Origin: Bolinopsis microptera
Lineage: Eukaryota; Ctenophora; Tentaculata; Lobata; Bolinopsidae
Direction of reading: 5' to 3'
DNA: 64,000 bases
Assembly: GCF_026151205.1 (NCBI RefSeq)
Contig: NC_087073.1
Coordinates: forward strand, 19,992,837 to 20,056,836
The position numbers and the translations under genes are program-made. Positions 45,201 to 58,200 of the stretch are shown in pieces. Each line of letters opens with the position of its first letter. Position 1 is the stretch's first letter. Below the pieces are notes generated by a model, which saw only the letters and a list, made by a program, of their open reading frames with translations, made no database searches and was not told where the DNA came from.

Positions 45201-48200
45201 GTATAATGATATCATTTGACGGTAGATAGATGGATAGATGGTAAGGTAGATGGATCGAGAGGGCTATTAAAATGAGATATTTATAATATTATATTCAAGT
45301 TGGAAATTCTCCAGTCAGATTTGTGCCGTGTGGGTTTACTGCCTTAAGAGAACATATAACGGAGAGAATTCTCAACTAATATTGACCATGATGGTACTTT
45401 GCGATGACTCTCTCAATCCAATTCAAAACAAAAATGTAGAAAATCACCCATGAGCTAAATCATATAGCGTACATGATATCAAGTTCATGATATCAAGATT
45501 GCGTATCCTTTGTTCATATTTATAATATTTTGCAAGAGATGGGACAGCTCCAGGAATACGAACCCTGGTGAGGACCGACCCACTGAGAAGAAAACGGTTC
45601 AACTTAAACTTGCTAGACATCAACCTACATTCGTACCATTGGGAAGGTAGACACAACAAGGGCCCGCAGAAGCAACTCCTGTTTAATATATCTGATGAGG
45701 AGGTCACTGGACCGACACAGGAGATGATAACAAAGAGCTCTGGGATATTTCCTTTTAACGACACTACACCGCCTTATCCCAACCCACAACCCCTTGACCC
45801 AGACTCTGGCTGGATCCCGGAGGAGAAGAATACGGAGGAAAGTATAGACTCGGAGCCAGCTACAAAACCGGGACCAGCTACGGATATGATCAGTTTTGAT
45901 TGGGACAATATGTCTGATTTAACCTCCCCCTCTTTCCAAGACCCTCTAGAGAGAGAAAAGCGATCTAGTAATAATAGAAGACACTCATCAAGACGGAGAT
46001 CGCAACAACAGTGAGGAATATGTGACATGATGCACGAGTAAGGGCTGAGTAATGCACGACAGTATTGCACACCTTAGTATTGCACCTTATTAGTGCACGT
46101 GCTAGTATTGCGCCTTATTATTGCACCTTATTAGTGTACGCTAGTATTACGCCTCAGTATTACGCCTTTGTATTGCACCTTAGTATTACACGATGGTATT
46201 GCACCTTATTATTGTACATTACTATTGTACGATAGTATTGCACGACAATATTGCACGACAGTACTGCACCTTAGTATTGCACGACAGTATTGCACGCTAG
46301 TTTTGAACGTCAATGATATTATGCGTCAAATGAATATTTATTTCATCTCATTCCTCTTAAATAAAATTCTTGCGACCGTAACAATTTTTGCATACACACA
46401 TTATGTCTTTCAAAGCTGCATTGCATGAACATCCATACCCATTCCTCATAATCCTTCTGTAGAGGAGGAGTTCGTCAAGGTTTGTATGATCACCACTACC
46501 ATGACCACAATCCACATAACCCATTAAAGAAAACATGAATTATCAATCGGATTTGCCTATATAAGTATATAAATTCAAATTTCAGATTATGCAATGAATG
46601 AGCATTTAAAATGAAGTATTTAACTATCTGTGATCTAATATGTGATATTGATCCACCTAGTTCACGTATAATGATGTAATGCATCGAATAGTTGGGATGA
46701 GTCACACCAAGAGTCAAGATAACGTAATTTGTACTCAGCTAGGCTTTACTCTAGAGGAGGATTGGCAAACGAAGGAAAAATAGCCAAAGTTTAGATTACG
46801 GTTGTATATTATTGCCCATTTCCCAGTACCTGCCCTAAATAAAGTCTTATTAACTCACAAATTATTTATAAATTTAATTGATGAACCAATCAGTGCGACA
46901 TCAGGAGAAGGAACAGAACCAGGGATAGTGTATCTACAGAAGCTCCGGAGAGCAAAGACAGATAAGAAGTATTGGACTGAACTGCTTCATACATTACCCA
47001 GTATGAAGAACCCTGATGATATCAGAGACACGTATTGGATATTGTGTGATACTAACAATGTGTGAGTTTTATTACTTACTTAAGTTATGAGTGATAGTTT
47101 GTAATAACTAAAGGTTGGGTATGTAGTCCCAGTAAGTTTGGGAGTAGTCAAGATCTAAACGCTGGAAAAGTAAGTGACAGATGGATGGTATTGAATATAG
47201 GACTATAAAAAATTCCAATTACCATTCCAATTACTCCAATATTTTTTGATGAGATACTCAATGTTACAAATCAAGTTAAAAGTGTTGTTTATTTCAGAAC
47301 GGCTTTGAAAGCTCTGTTAGAAAATTCCCTCCAAGGATCAGAAGACACCCAACAAGAAGCTCTAGACATTATCAGCAAAACCAAACCTGAGGTTGTCTGG
47401 AAGTTCTTCAAGAAAAACTACGATAGGTACTACCAGGTAAGATACAGTTTCATAATGTGATGAGGAATTTTTTTTCTTACTGTCATTCAAGTGCGGCTCG
47501 AGAGCAGGCAACTATTTACTCGCTTATACAAACTTCTTCCCCATTTTTAATTAAATTTATTCGTTTATCTTCCAGACGCCACTGAATGGTAATTATCAGA
47601 TTTGAAAATAAGCATAGAGTTATAAAATGCCGGGTCTAAGTAACAGGCCCACAATTTCCAAGATTAAAGTTATTTCTAATTGTACCTACTTAAGTACTTA
47701 GCATTGCATAACTACGAGACGTGCGTTGATCATCGGTTGAAAAGTCGCTTGAAACATTATCCTGATATCGAAATTCTGGATGGTTTAACCAAATTGCTAG
47801 CTTAAGTAAGCTTATCCTTAATATCCCTGTACTACAACATGTTTAAAGTTAGTATTCCCACTCACTGAGACTGTTATTATAATAATATAACCGTTAAAAT
47901 TATCGCTTTTGATTGGTCCAGAGCACATGTCCTCGACAGGATTACCGTCTTTAAAGTAATTAGTTGGGTAAAGCATGTGGTCAACTGAGTTTCGCAGGAA
48001 CCACCGAGTTTTTCCAAGAATTGTTCCAAGGGTTTAATTTTAACTGAAAACCTCTAATTTGTATACTATAATATATGTATAGTATTGTATAATAGTTTTA
48101 GGAGTAACCCTTGGTTAAAAGGATAATATCCGTTGAAATGAAGTAAATACACTAAGACAACTTCACTTGACAGGGTCACTGATATCGAGCATTTTTGTAA

Positions 48201-48907
48201 GATATTGTATAAATATAAAATATCTATACAGAACTGTTATAGTACATTTCCCCTTCTCCACATCCCATTATAGTGCAAAGTTTTTACCGCTTATATTTGT
48301 TTCAGCTGTATGGAAAGTCGCAGTTTACTATGGCGTACCTTATACAAATCGTGACCGAAATGCTTAACACAAGTGACATGAAAAATGATGTCAAGTCATT
48401 CTTTAAGTCAAACGATCCCGGCACCGGAGAACCTGTAAGTTAATATACTGATTAATTGAGTAATTAACCAATTCAAAAGTTAAAATCAATCATGAAATTA
48501 ATTATTATATTAGTCACTTTATGCACAGATTTTTGTCACAATGCAAGAACTATTGGATCATCTGAATCAATTTCTAGATCAAATTCGTTTGTCTACTTAC
48601 CGAGAAATTCAGAATCCAGTTTTCTCACTGGAAGTGGATGTAAAATAACCTGTCACAATATAGTATAGGTACCCTTAACCCAGTATTGGTATCAGAACTC
48701 CAAGGGCAACAATAAACTGCGACTTTGTAGCGTTTTCCTTCAATAATTTGACAGTAATTTGTGAACATAACTGCTTCCCCATCTCAGGGTATGATGGCAG
48801 GATTAGAGCAGATAGCAGAGAACATTAGATGGAAGAAGAATCACAGACACAAATGCAGAAACTTCTTCTTTACATACGCCAGGAAACATGCTAAGGGTAA
48901 AAATTAA
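36298..48907 (+). CDS. Secreted M1-family zinc aminopeptidase, 19 exons
   Basis: Exons: 36298-36465, 36597-36675, 36964-37318, 37484-37642, 37908-38036, 38217-38302, 39657-39775, 39937-40041, 40232-40300, 40614-40769, 40884-40961, 42391-42540, 43086-43254, 43448-43632, 43826-43998, 46894-47061, 47298-47436, 48306-48434, 48788-48907. Joined, they give 911 residues with no frame break. Residues 1-20 look like a signal peptide. PLHYGI and FERTPEMSTYI are M1 landmarks. The exopeptidase motif reads AAMEN (316-320) instead of GAMEN; zinc site HEVAH (352-356) plus E375, exactly 18 residues later; transition-state Tyr433 in FDEITYQRGG. The usual NEG around the third zinc ligand is KES here. C-terminal helical domain follows. 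The family removes N-terminal residues from peptides. No membrane anchor or GPI tail, so probably soluble and secreted. A short extra exon between exons 15 and 16 cannot be excluded. Confidence 0.9.
36724..36762. repeat. 12-bp tandem repeat, three copies
   Basis: GGTGCAGGGCCG-type units in tandem in intron 2 of the aminopeptidase gene. Confidence 0.85.
40392..40532. repeat. AT-rich foldback with 19-bp perfect arms
   Basis: ATGAAATACTAGCATATAT at 40392-40410 and its complement at 40514-40532 enclose about 100 bp of alternating TA, itself largely self-complementary. The whole 141 bp can form a long cruciform. It lies in the intron between the exons ending at 40300 and starting at 40614. Confidence 0.9.
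45537..46014 (+). CDS. Unassigned open frame, possible alternative last exon of the aminopeptidase
   Basis: Open frame of about 158 codons to TGA 46012-46014, within the long intron between aminopeptidase exons 15 and 16. Composition looks coding: LLDINLHSYHW, an acidic Pro/Ser/Thr-rich middle (PYPNPQPLDPDSGW, DMISFDWDNM) and a basic end (RRHSSRRRSQQQ). An AG at 45535-45536 (TTTTGCAAG) followed by one base matches the phase left by exon 15, so splicing there would give a truncated enzyme with a new tail instead of the helical C-terminus. Without an acceptor it could be a separate nested gene or part of one. I recognise no family. Confidence 0.35.
46048..46310. repeat. Degenerate short tandem repeat
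   Basis: About 20 variants of AGTATTGCACCTT / GTATTGCACGAC follow one another right after the unassigned frame. Period is roughly 12-14 bp and irregular. Confidence 0.75.
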
Positions 48908-49134
48908 AGAATTTTCGAAGATTTGTGCTTTGCGAATGTGAGCCCATGGATCTGGGCGCAAGTGGAATTTATGCATTATTTATCAGAAGCATAATAAATA
49001 TAATGGAAATGGAGGGATTGTGACATTTTTAAACTGTCGGTGATAAAACATTATAATATACTTAAACAGCTAAATTATTTCAGATTAGGTTTGAACTGAT
49101 TAAGATTTACTTTACAATAAATGAATATATTCAG

Positions 49135-49228
49135 TAAAACCCCGATTGACCGCGCCCCAATTTGCCGCAAACCCCAATTTACCGCGGGTGTTTCCTTTCC
49201 TCAAACTTTGCGGTAAATCGGGGTTTTA
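49135..49228. mobile_element. 94-bp foldback element
   Basis: TAAAACCCCGATTGACCGC at the left pairs with GCGGTAAATCGGGGTTTTA at the right (18 of 19 complementary). The left half contains two more related units (CCCCAATTTGCCGC, CCCCAATTTACCGC). The left end is preceded by CAG, so a CAGT start, as in pogo/Tigger ends, is possible; the right end does not match this. Confidence 0.7.
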
Positions 49229-49532
49229 TTAATATTGTATTTGCGAAATTTAATTATCTTGATGATACATCATTATATCAATTATTGCAATTACTATTGT
49301 ACATAACAGTAGTTTTAATTTATACACCAATTTGTACTGTTACTGTTACATGTTAGCCTATTCAAAGTGGCCGCGAGCATTTGGTTTTAGGGTTTTATAA
49401 TATTTGTTGCCTTTTTTAGGGGTTACTTTTATATTCAAATTGATTTTTATTCAGATTTTACCCTCCACATTTGATCCTTACAGTGATTAACAGGGTCGAT
49501 TACTGGGAGTGGATATATAAGGATGATGATTT

Positions 49533-49810
49533 ATCACTCTACACTCGACTGTCACGTGACTTTTTCAACCTGGCCCTGAACACTGAACTACATTTCGAAA
49601 CCCTAACCCTCTAATCTGATCCTAACCCTAACCCTAAGTCTAACAATAACATATGCTTAAACCCAAACGATAAATTAGACCAACTTCCTTCTACCGTCGA
49701 TAGTTTTTCCCAAATATCTCGCCAGGGGAGCACTTTAACCCCATGTCATGGGCCGGGTGATTCGGAATCAGCGTCCGAAAGAAAATCTCGAAGATCGAGT
49801 GTAGAGTGAT
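49533..49810. mobile_element. MITE with telomere-like CCCTAA words, copy 2
   Basis: Perfect 16-bp inverted ends ATCACTCTACACTCGA (49533-49548) and its complement (49795-49810), flanked by TT on both sides. The interior matches the copy at 15175-15538, including CCCTAACCCTAA and GGAATCAGCGTCCGAAA, but is 86 bp shorter. Confidence 0.9.
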
Positions 49811-50657
49811 TTAGCACGCTCGGATAAACATTAAACTGTTTTTATTTTCATATCATATCATACGTATACAAATTTGTTTTTATGTGCATGAAGGAAATAG
49901 GAAGATACAGCGAAGACGTTTTCGTTAATTTGACTTTATGGCAACTTTAAATTTCCTCCGTCATCCTAGACGCTTCAATTTCAAATTAAACAAACTAGTC
50001 CTTCAAAATTTAAACATGATTATGACTATATTTGGCGTTTTTTAGCCGTCGTTTTGTAGATGTTGCAACGCCCGTTACGCCCTGTTGCCTACCTTGAGTG
50101 AGGAACTAATCCGCAAATAAATGAAACAATAAAATATTATGAAATGAAAACAAAAATTAAACAAACTAGAAATCACAGCAAAACATAGATAACAAAACTC
50201 ATCTAAAGAAAATGAAGTTGAAAAATGTATTAAATTTCATTCTCCAACCACTCTCGAATCATGTAATTATTTTTATTTCAATAAATAACACAATAGAATG
50301 AAATATTGAAAATAAATAACGCACTTGATCTCATAACACCACACAATACACATGCAAGAAAATTAATATAGATTTACTAAATTACATTCCACTTCTCATC
50401 TCTTTATGCTATCTCTAGTTCTTTTATATACTCTACCAATGTATTTGATATCGTAACAGTACACGGTTGAACTTTTTATCTCATAAAAAAGCAAAAAAAT
50501 AAATAAAAAATACAAGTCTTTAGTCTTAAATCCTTATTCTGACAAGGATCATCCCCTGGTTTATCTGAGAGACTATTTCTGGGCGACCGAGAACTGCACA
50601 CTCGGCCGAGGATTGATTTATCAAAAGCATTGAAAAGCATGACGTAATCATGACTTG

Positions 50658-53399
50658 TCATGACGTCACGCTAGCAGTTGGCGCACCGCCAGAGACGTGA
50701 TTGTTCGTTTCTCGCTCAAACAACACCGGATTGTCTATGAGATACTGGGTGAAGCTGTTGATATTGTTGATGTCCGCGAGGGTAGTGATTGTGTGTCGGC
50801 TCCACGTTAGGTTTGGACCAATTACGATTGAGAGATTTTGTGACGTCATAAGGTTTTGCGAGGAGCTGCTTACTACCTGAAGAACAATATATTGTTACTT
50901 ATTATGGACATTCTATAATCACTAAAATAATAAAAGGTTGACATTTGAAACGGCTAAAACTTACGAAGAGGTAAAGGTTCTTAAACAAAGTAACTTAAGA
51001 ATTCTAGAGGCTAGTAAAGTATCATACTTGCGACGAGAATTAAAAATTTCAATCATTATAGGAATTTTGTTTTACAATAATCAGGAATATGACAAATTCT
51101 CATTTCCTTAACTCACCTTATTTAAAAAGAGCATGAGAGCTCGGACACAACAGTAGTGAACTGGAGGTATACTTTCTAACAGCTTCTTGCTCAGTAAAAG
51201 CTGGGTTTCAGCTGTAAACTCTGGAAATGGAAGTCGGATTAATTTCATTGCGATTATATAGAGTAAAAATTAGCGAACCTTGTTCAAATTAATAAATTTG
51301 ATGGATTAAAGTTAAACGTGGTCAGAAGCCCAATACAAGAAATTTGTGCAGTCTAAGCATGTTTTTAAATTGATAATGATAGTAAACAATAACCAAGCTC
51401 AGACAACATGCCACTCCAAAACTTTGAACATATCACGAGGAAATATGGACAGAACTGATACGAGATTGGGGACGGGTTCTATAAACAAACAAACAAAGAA
51501 TAACGTACCGTTCCATGAAGAGATAGTAGGGTACGCCTCGAATGTGAGTAAAGGGATAGAGAGCTCACGCAGATATGTCTTCAGTGCCGCAGCTGTAAGA
51601 ATGAGTAATGAGTAATAATGAGTAATGAATATTATGTACCTGTATTCATTTCTTAAACATCTTTAGGTTCTGGTTAAGGTAATCTAGAAGCACACAACTT
51701 TTGGTGACCTTGAAATAACTATAAAAGATTAAAGAAGATAACACTAACAGATTAAGTATAATCTAAAAGAACCCAGGTTATAGCTGTTGGTAACTATAAT
51801 AGGAGATAACAGATATCAGATTTAGTAGAAACCTACCAATAGTGTGGGGACAGTAGTTGTCGAGGTCTATACTCTGACCAGTATTGTAGCACTCTTTAAT
51901 AGCTTTCAACTCAGTCGCATTTCCGCATCTTCTGAACAATCCCTCCTCTGTGATGTTCTCTGGAGTGAAAACTGCGTTAGTTTCGAGCACCTATTGTGAC
52001 AAATCACAACTACAGACTAAACGCGTAATTAATAATATGGCTCTGCAGTCTGCAATCTAAGAGCCATGTTCGAAGTGATGAACCAAGAAAGAAATTTTAA
52101 ACCATTAAATGTAAATTAATCAAACAACTCACTGTCCAAAGAGAGAAGGTCAATACAGTCAGAAATAACTTGTGGCACCTCGTCAGTATCGAGCAGCGTG
52201 CCCCCAAACACTCTCATGTACCCCGGCTGAGAGAAAGCGTGGATGTCTGACAGCCCTTGATCGAACTTTCCACCACAGTTAGCAAGTCCTGTGGTGTTAG
52301 TCATGTTGTCTACTGACCGAGCTCGCAGGTTCTTATCGTGCCTGAAAAGATGGGCGTGTAAGTTATTGTGCTATTTGATTGGTACCTGAATTATTTGGTT
52401 AATGGATACAAAATTATAACTGATCTGCAGACTGCAACGAGGCAATAATAGACGGCGACTGTTAAAGATTTATCACAAGACCCACTGGCACTACAAGCTA
52501 AATATAGCCTAAATATTGATAAGATCAGACAGTGACTTCTAGTTCTACACCCCTCCCATCCACTGTAATAGTGAGACCCACCTTCTTCTTCTGTATTTCA
52601 TAAGTCTGCTACACAAAACATAGTATTTGCAGCACTTCGAGTCCAGGAGGATGGACACGATCTTGTTGTGCTTTAGTGCAATTGCTGCGGTCATGTTGCA
52701 CATATCTAAAATACAACGGGTAATTCTCACTGGACACGAAAAAGGAACACTCTGAATGCGTAGGATGATAGAATGTGAGCTTTATAGCACGGACAATGAA
52801 CATACAACGTAATGTCACGTGGTACAGGACGCAATGATTAAGTTGTCAGCTGGCGCCCTTGAACTTAAGGACGTATACGGTAATAAAGCAGAAAGCTTTC
52901 TAGTAAGACACAGTCAATAGTACGTCGAGGGGTAACCAGAGAGAGCATTTTAACCATATATAGATCTATTAAAAATAATGTGCCATCGCCCATTACTTTT
53001 AGTCTATCCGAGTGGGATTAAATCTAAATATAGTGCTATTCGAAAACTCGAAAGTTTTTGCAAGCAGCTGGTGTCGCGACAGAAGGTTTTAATTTCCACC
53101 TAAAATTCGTTAGGACATGAGCCTATTACGAGAGCGCTACAATTACCACAGCAATGAAATGGTAAAAGCAAAGGACTGAACAGTGCAAGTAAGCATAGAG
53201 TAAACACTCTTCAACGGTTGTAGCCTCCAGCCGTCACAAGTAAATACCACTTACAAATAGCGAGGTGTCGCGTGGGGTGGATAACTTGGCTCATGTCCAC
53301 CACCACGCGTAGTTGAGCGGGGGGTGGTGGTTTCTGGGCATGTTTGACAGATCTGGAGATGCCGTTATTTGTAAATTCCACGTTCAAATAAACCGTCAA
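50658..53399 (-). CDS. RhoGAP-domain protein, 3' exons (5' end not found)
   Basis: Minus-strand exons in order: one ending at 53255 (start unresolved, frame open to about 53399), 52705-52582, 52341-52133, 51971-51837, 51592-51509, 51220-51117 and 50876-50658, with matching phases. The last four and part of the third form a RhoGAP domain: YMRVFGGTLLD, EGLFRRCGN (the arginine finger), AAALKTYLRELSIPLLTF, MTSQNLSIVIGPNL, NNINSFTQYLIDNP. Such domains speed GTP hydrolysis by Rho/Rac/Cdc42. The GAP part most resembles p50RhoGAP (ARHGAP1), but the exons before it do not look like that protein's Sec14/BCH domain. The acceptor of the 51971 exon is ambiguous (51990 is possible but breaks phase). Upstream exons, if any, lie beyond the retroelement and satellite, or the gene is cut. 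Confidence 0.8.
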
Positions 53400-53588
53400 A
53401 TATCTCCGTTTATTGATTACCTAACTTGTCTTATCAAGATGTTAAATAGAGGATCAGACGAAGTCTGTAAACGTCATATCATCAGATAACTTCATCAAAT
53501 TATTTAATTTCGTATCTATGCCTTATGACACAACTTCGTTCATTGACATCATTGAACTAAACGGCTATAAAATTTACTTTGCATAGTA

Positions 53589-53802
53589 ACTGCATCAGTA
53601 ATACGTTGAGGAAGTGATATCATCATATCAATACAAAGTATTAAATTAATATTAGAATTCTTCAACCTTCAAGGCAGAATTGAAGTGACACTGACAAAGT
53701 GGTTTAGGAAGTCAATAATATAAGAAGTCAGTGGTGATCCTGACAAGACGGTCTTAACGGCTATAAAACTTATGGCTTCAAAATCAGGCTATATACTTAC
53801 TT
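53589..53802. repeat. Flank unit of the satellite duplication, diverged copy
   Basis: Starts like 54957 and 58506 (AACTGCATCA...GAGGAAGTGAT, TATTAAATTAATATTAGAAT), then has AAGTCAGTGGTGATCCTGAC and GGCTATAAAACTTATGGCTT, which recur at 58436-58504. The segment from about 53725 to 53802 is the left part of the first macro-unit, interrupted by the retrotransposon. Confidence 0.8.
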
Positions 53803-54957
53803 TGTTACTTTGTAGGGTTTCATAGAATCCTCTATCGGGCCATCGAAAAAGTCGACCCCCCCCCGGACAGTGTAGAAACTGTTTTATCACCACTCCAATC
53901 AAGCAAGGAGTTTCCATTCCGACGGCTGTATCCTGGAGCTGGAGGCTCGTCCGGAAATGACTTCACAAAGTTCGTTAAAGCTGCTTTGAATTGCATAGGA
54001 TCCTCGATGGTGTGCATATGTGTTGGGATTACATTCCATAATCGAGGTCCAGTGACTGCAAATGAGTTGTCGTGTAGTGCTTGATTACGTTGACTGCTGG
54101 ACTTAGCTATACTGGGCACAACTGCTTTTTGACCATGTCTGAGAGTCACCGAGAACTGGATACCAATATCATTAGGGCACTTGCAATGCAGAACTTTCCA
54201 CATGTTGATGATTAAATACCGTTCTCTTCTTCTTTGCAATGACATCAGATCTAGGGCCTTTAATCTCTGCCAGTAGTTGAGGTGCTGGGTGCCATCTATT
54301 TTCGATGTAAACTTACGCTGAATCCCTTCTAGCTGTTGGATGTCCTTGTTCTTAGAGCAATTCCACAGAGGACAGCAATACTCCAGATGGCTTCTAACGA
54401 GAGACTTGTACAGAGTCATCATGGTGGCTTTGTCTCTCGTTTTGAACGCACTTAGCACCCAAGAAGCAACTTTTCCTGCGCGTTCAGCTATCCTGTTGAC
54501 GTGTGGGGTCCAGGACAAATCAGCGGAAACTGTCACTCCTAGATCTTTCACCGTTTGAGTGGGGTACAGCATGTTTCCGTTAGACACTTCATATGTTTGA
54601 GCTTGGATGGCGAATGGATGATCAAACAAGGAATTCTTTGGACAATGCTTGTGAACAAGAAGCTCAAACTTATCCTCATGAAGGGCCATGTTGTTGCACT
54701 TAGCCCAATTAACAACAGAGTTGAGATCATCCTGCAGGACATCTTTGTCGGCCAAACTGTAGATATGCTTAAGAATCCTAGTGTCATCAGCAAAGAATCT
54801 GATGACAGACCCTTTAACACATAGCTTCATATCATTTATGAACAGAATGAATAACAGTGGCCCAAGAACGGTGCCTTGTGGAACTCCACTGAGGATTGCG
54901 GCAGCAAACGATGATACACCATCTAACACAACACATTGCTTCCTTTCAGTCAGGATG
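53803..54957 (-). mobile_element. 5'-truncated CR1/jockey-like non-LTR retrotransposon
   Basis: Minus-strand frame from about 54957 to 53832, some 375 residues, contains the C-terminal half of a reverse transcriptase: TERKQCVV, SGVPQGTVLGPLLFILFIND, the catalytic FADD variant of YADD, then the LGVTV-DLSWTPHVN and YKSLVRSHLEYCCPLWN blocks usual in jockey/CR1 elements. The endonuclease and RT N-terminus are missing. The 3' end has no poly(A) but an AAAGTAAC/AAAGTAAG microsatellite, as in CR1/L2-type elements. The second macro-unit carries the empty site near 58505, which fixes both ends within a few bases. Confidence 0.88.
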
Positions 54958-55200
54958 TAGCAACTGCATCAATAACGAGCGGAGGAAGTGATGATGATAT
55001 CGATACAAAGTATTAAATTAATATTAGAATTCTTAAATGCAGACTCTGACAAGGCGGTGTTTAAGATTAATTTGTGAGAAAATGTAATGGTTTTATGAAA
55101 AATTGGTAGTTAGGCTGACTTTACTGTTACAGTGCAGTTGAAAGGGTCTATGATTCGAACTTTGAAGTTAAAGAAAACTAAAAATACAAACCCAGTTGAC
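54958..55200. repeat. Flank unit before satellite array 1
   Basis: Matches 58506-58770 almost base for base, apart from a short AATAATAATA insertion and a few changes there. Both lead directly into the satellite through AAATACAAACCCAGT(T/C)GACTATGATCAG. Confidence 0.92.
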
Positions 55201-58200
55201 TATGATCAGACTAGCTGAATACTATTGGGCCCGGAGAGGGAGACTACGATCAGACTAGCTGAATACTATTGGGTCCGGAGAGGGAGACTACGATCAGACT
55301 AGCTGAATACTATTGGGCCCGGAGAGGGAGACTACGATCAGACTAGCTGAATACTATTGGGCCCGGAGAGGGAGACTACGATCAGACTAGCTGAGTACTA
55401 TTGGGCCCGGAGAGGGAGACTACGATCAGACTAGCTGAATACTATTGGGCCCGGAGAGGGAGACTACGATCAGACTAGCTGAATACTATTGGGTCCGGAG
55501 AGGGAGACTACGATCAGACTAGCTGAATACTATTGGGTCTGGAGAGGGAGACTACGATCAGACTAGCTGAATACTATTGGGCCCGGAGAGGGAGACTACA
55601 ATCAGACTAGCTGAATACTATTGGACCCGGAGAGGGAGACTACGATCAGACTAGCTGAATACTATTGGGTCTGGAGAGGGAGACTACAATCAGACTAGCT
55701 GAATACTATTGGGCCCGGAGAGGGAGACTACGATCAGACTAGCTGATTACTATTGGGCCCGGAGAGGGAGACTACGATCAGACTAGCTGAATACTATTGG
55801 ACCCGGAGAGGGAGACTACGATCAGACTAGCTTAATACTATTGGGCCCGGAGAGGGAGACTACGATCAGACTAGCTGAGTACTATTGGGTCCGGAGAGGG
55901 AGACTACGATCAGACTAGCTGAATACTATTGGACCCGGAGAGGGAGACTACGATCAGACTAGCTGAATACTATTGGACCCGGAGAGGGAGACTACGATCA
56001 GACTAGCTGAATACTATTGGGCCCGGAGAGGGAGACTACGATCAGACTAGCTGAATACTATTGGGCCCGGAGAGGGAGACTACGATCAGACTAGCTGAAT
56101 ACTATTGGGCCCGGAGAGGGAGACTACAATCAGACTAGCTGAATACTATTGGACCCGGAGAGGGAGACTACGATCAGACTAGCTGATTACTATTGGGCCC
56201 GGAGAGGGAGACTACGATCAGACTAGCTTAATACTATTGGGCCCGGAGAGGGAGACTACGATCAGACTAGCTGAATACTATTGGGCCCGGAGAGGGAGAC
56301 TACGATCAGACTAGCTGAATACTATTGGGTCTGGAGAGGGAGACTACGATCAGACTAGCTGAGTACTATTGGGCCCGGAGAGGGAGACTACGATCAGACT
56401 AGCTGAATACTATTGGGTCTGGAGAGGGAGACTACGATCAGACTAGCTGAGTACTATTGGGTCCGGAGAGGGAGACTACGATCAGACTAGCTGAGTACTA
56501 TTGGGCCCGGAGAGGGAGACTACGATCAGACTAGCTGAGTACTATTGGGTCCGGAGAGGGAGACTACGATCAGACTAGCTGAGTACTATTGGGCCCGGAG
56601 AGGGAGACTACGATCAGACTAGCTGAATACTATTGGGCCCGGAGAGGGAGACTACGATCAGACTAGCTGAATACTATTGGGTCTGGAGAGGGAGACTACG
56701 ATCAGACTAGCTGAGTACTATTGGGTCCGGAGAGGGAGACTACGATCAGACTAGCTGAGTACTATTGGGCCCGGAGAGGGAGACTACGATCAGACTAGCT
56801 GAATACTATTGGGCCCGGAGAGGGAGACTACGATCAGACTAGCTGATTACTATTGGGTCCGGAGAGGGAGACTACGATCAGACTAGCTGAATACTATTGG
56901 GCCCGGAGAGGGAGACTACGATCAGACTAGCTGAATACTATTGGGCCCGGAGAGGGAGGCTACGATCAGACTAGCTGAATACTATTGGACCCGGAGAGGG
57001 AGACTACGATCAGACTAGCTGAATACTATTGGACCCGGAGAGGGAGACTACGATCAGACTAGCTGAATACTATTGGGCCCGGAGAGGGAGACTACGATCA
57101 GACTAGCTGAATACTATTGGGTCCGGAGAGGGAGACTACGATCAGACTAGCTGAATACTATTGGGCCCGGAGAGGGAGACTACGATCACACTAGCTGAAT
57201 ACTATTGGGCCCGGAGAGGGAGACTACGATCAGACTAGCTGAATACTATTGGGCCCGGAGAGGGAGACTACGATCAGACTAGCTGAATACTATTGGGTCT
57301 GGAGAGGGAGACTACGATCAGACTAGCTGAATACTATTGGGCCCGGAGAGGGAGACTACGATCAGACTAGCTGATTACTATTGGGCCCGGAGAGGGAGAC
57401 TACGATCAGACTAGCTTAATACTATTGGGCCCGGAGAGGGAGACTACGATCAGACTAGCTGAATACTATTGGGTCTGGAGAGGGAGACTACGATCAGACT
57501 AGCTGAGTACTATTGGGCCCGGAGAGGGAGACTACGATCAGACTAGCTGAATACTATTGGGTCTGGAGAGGGAGACTACGATCAGACTAGCTGAGTACTA
57601 TTGGGTCCGGAGAGGGAGACTACGATCAGACTAGCTGAATACTATTGGACCCGGAGAGGGAGACTACGATCAGACTAGCTGATTACTATTGGGCCCGGAG
57701 AGGGAGACTACGATCAGACTAGCTGAATACTATTGGACCCGGAGAGGGAGACTACGATCAGACTAGCTGAATACTATTGGGCCCGGAGAGGGAGACTACG
57801 ATCAGACTAGCTGAGTACTATTGGGTCCGGAGAGGGAGACTACGATCAGACTAGCTGAGTACTATTGGGCCCGGAGAGGGAGACTACGATCAGACTAGCT
57901 GATTACTATTGGGCCCGGAGAGGGAGACTACGATCAGACTAGCTGAATACTATTGGACCCGGAGAGGGAGACTACGATCAGACTAGCTGAATACTATTGG
58001 GCCCGGAGAGGGAGACTACGATCAGACTAGCTGAATACTATTGGGTCCGGAGAGGGAGACTACGATCACACTAGCTGAATACTATTGGGCCCGGAGAGGG
58101 AGACTACGATCAGACTAGCTGAATACTATTGGGCCCGGAGAGGGAGACTACGATCAGACTAGCTGAATACTATTGGACCCGGAGAGGGAGACTACGATCA

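Larger units (their letters stand above)
48908..50657. other. Intergenic between convergent genes
   Basis: The 3' flanks of the aminopeptidase (+) and the RhoGAP gene (-) meet here. AATAAA words occur near 49116 and in the AT-rich part at 50.1-50.5 kb; none can be assigned safely. Two small inverted-repeat elements are listed separately. No further gene seen. Confidence 0.5.

Noticed and set aside
46168-46428. 86-codon frame rich in Tyr-Cys-Thr repeats
   Set aside because: It translates the degenerate TATTGCAC tandem repeat.
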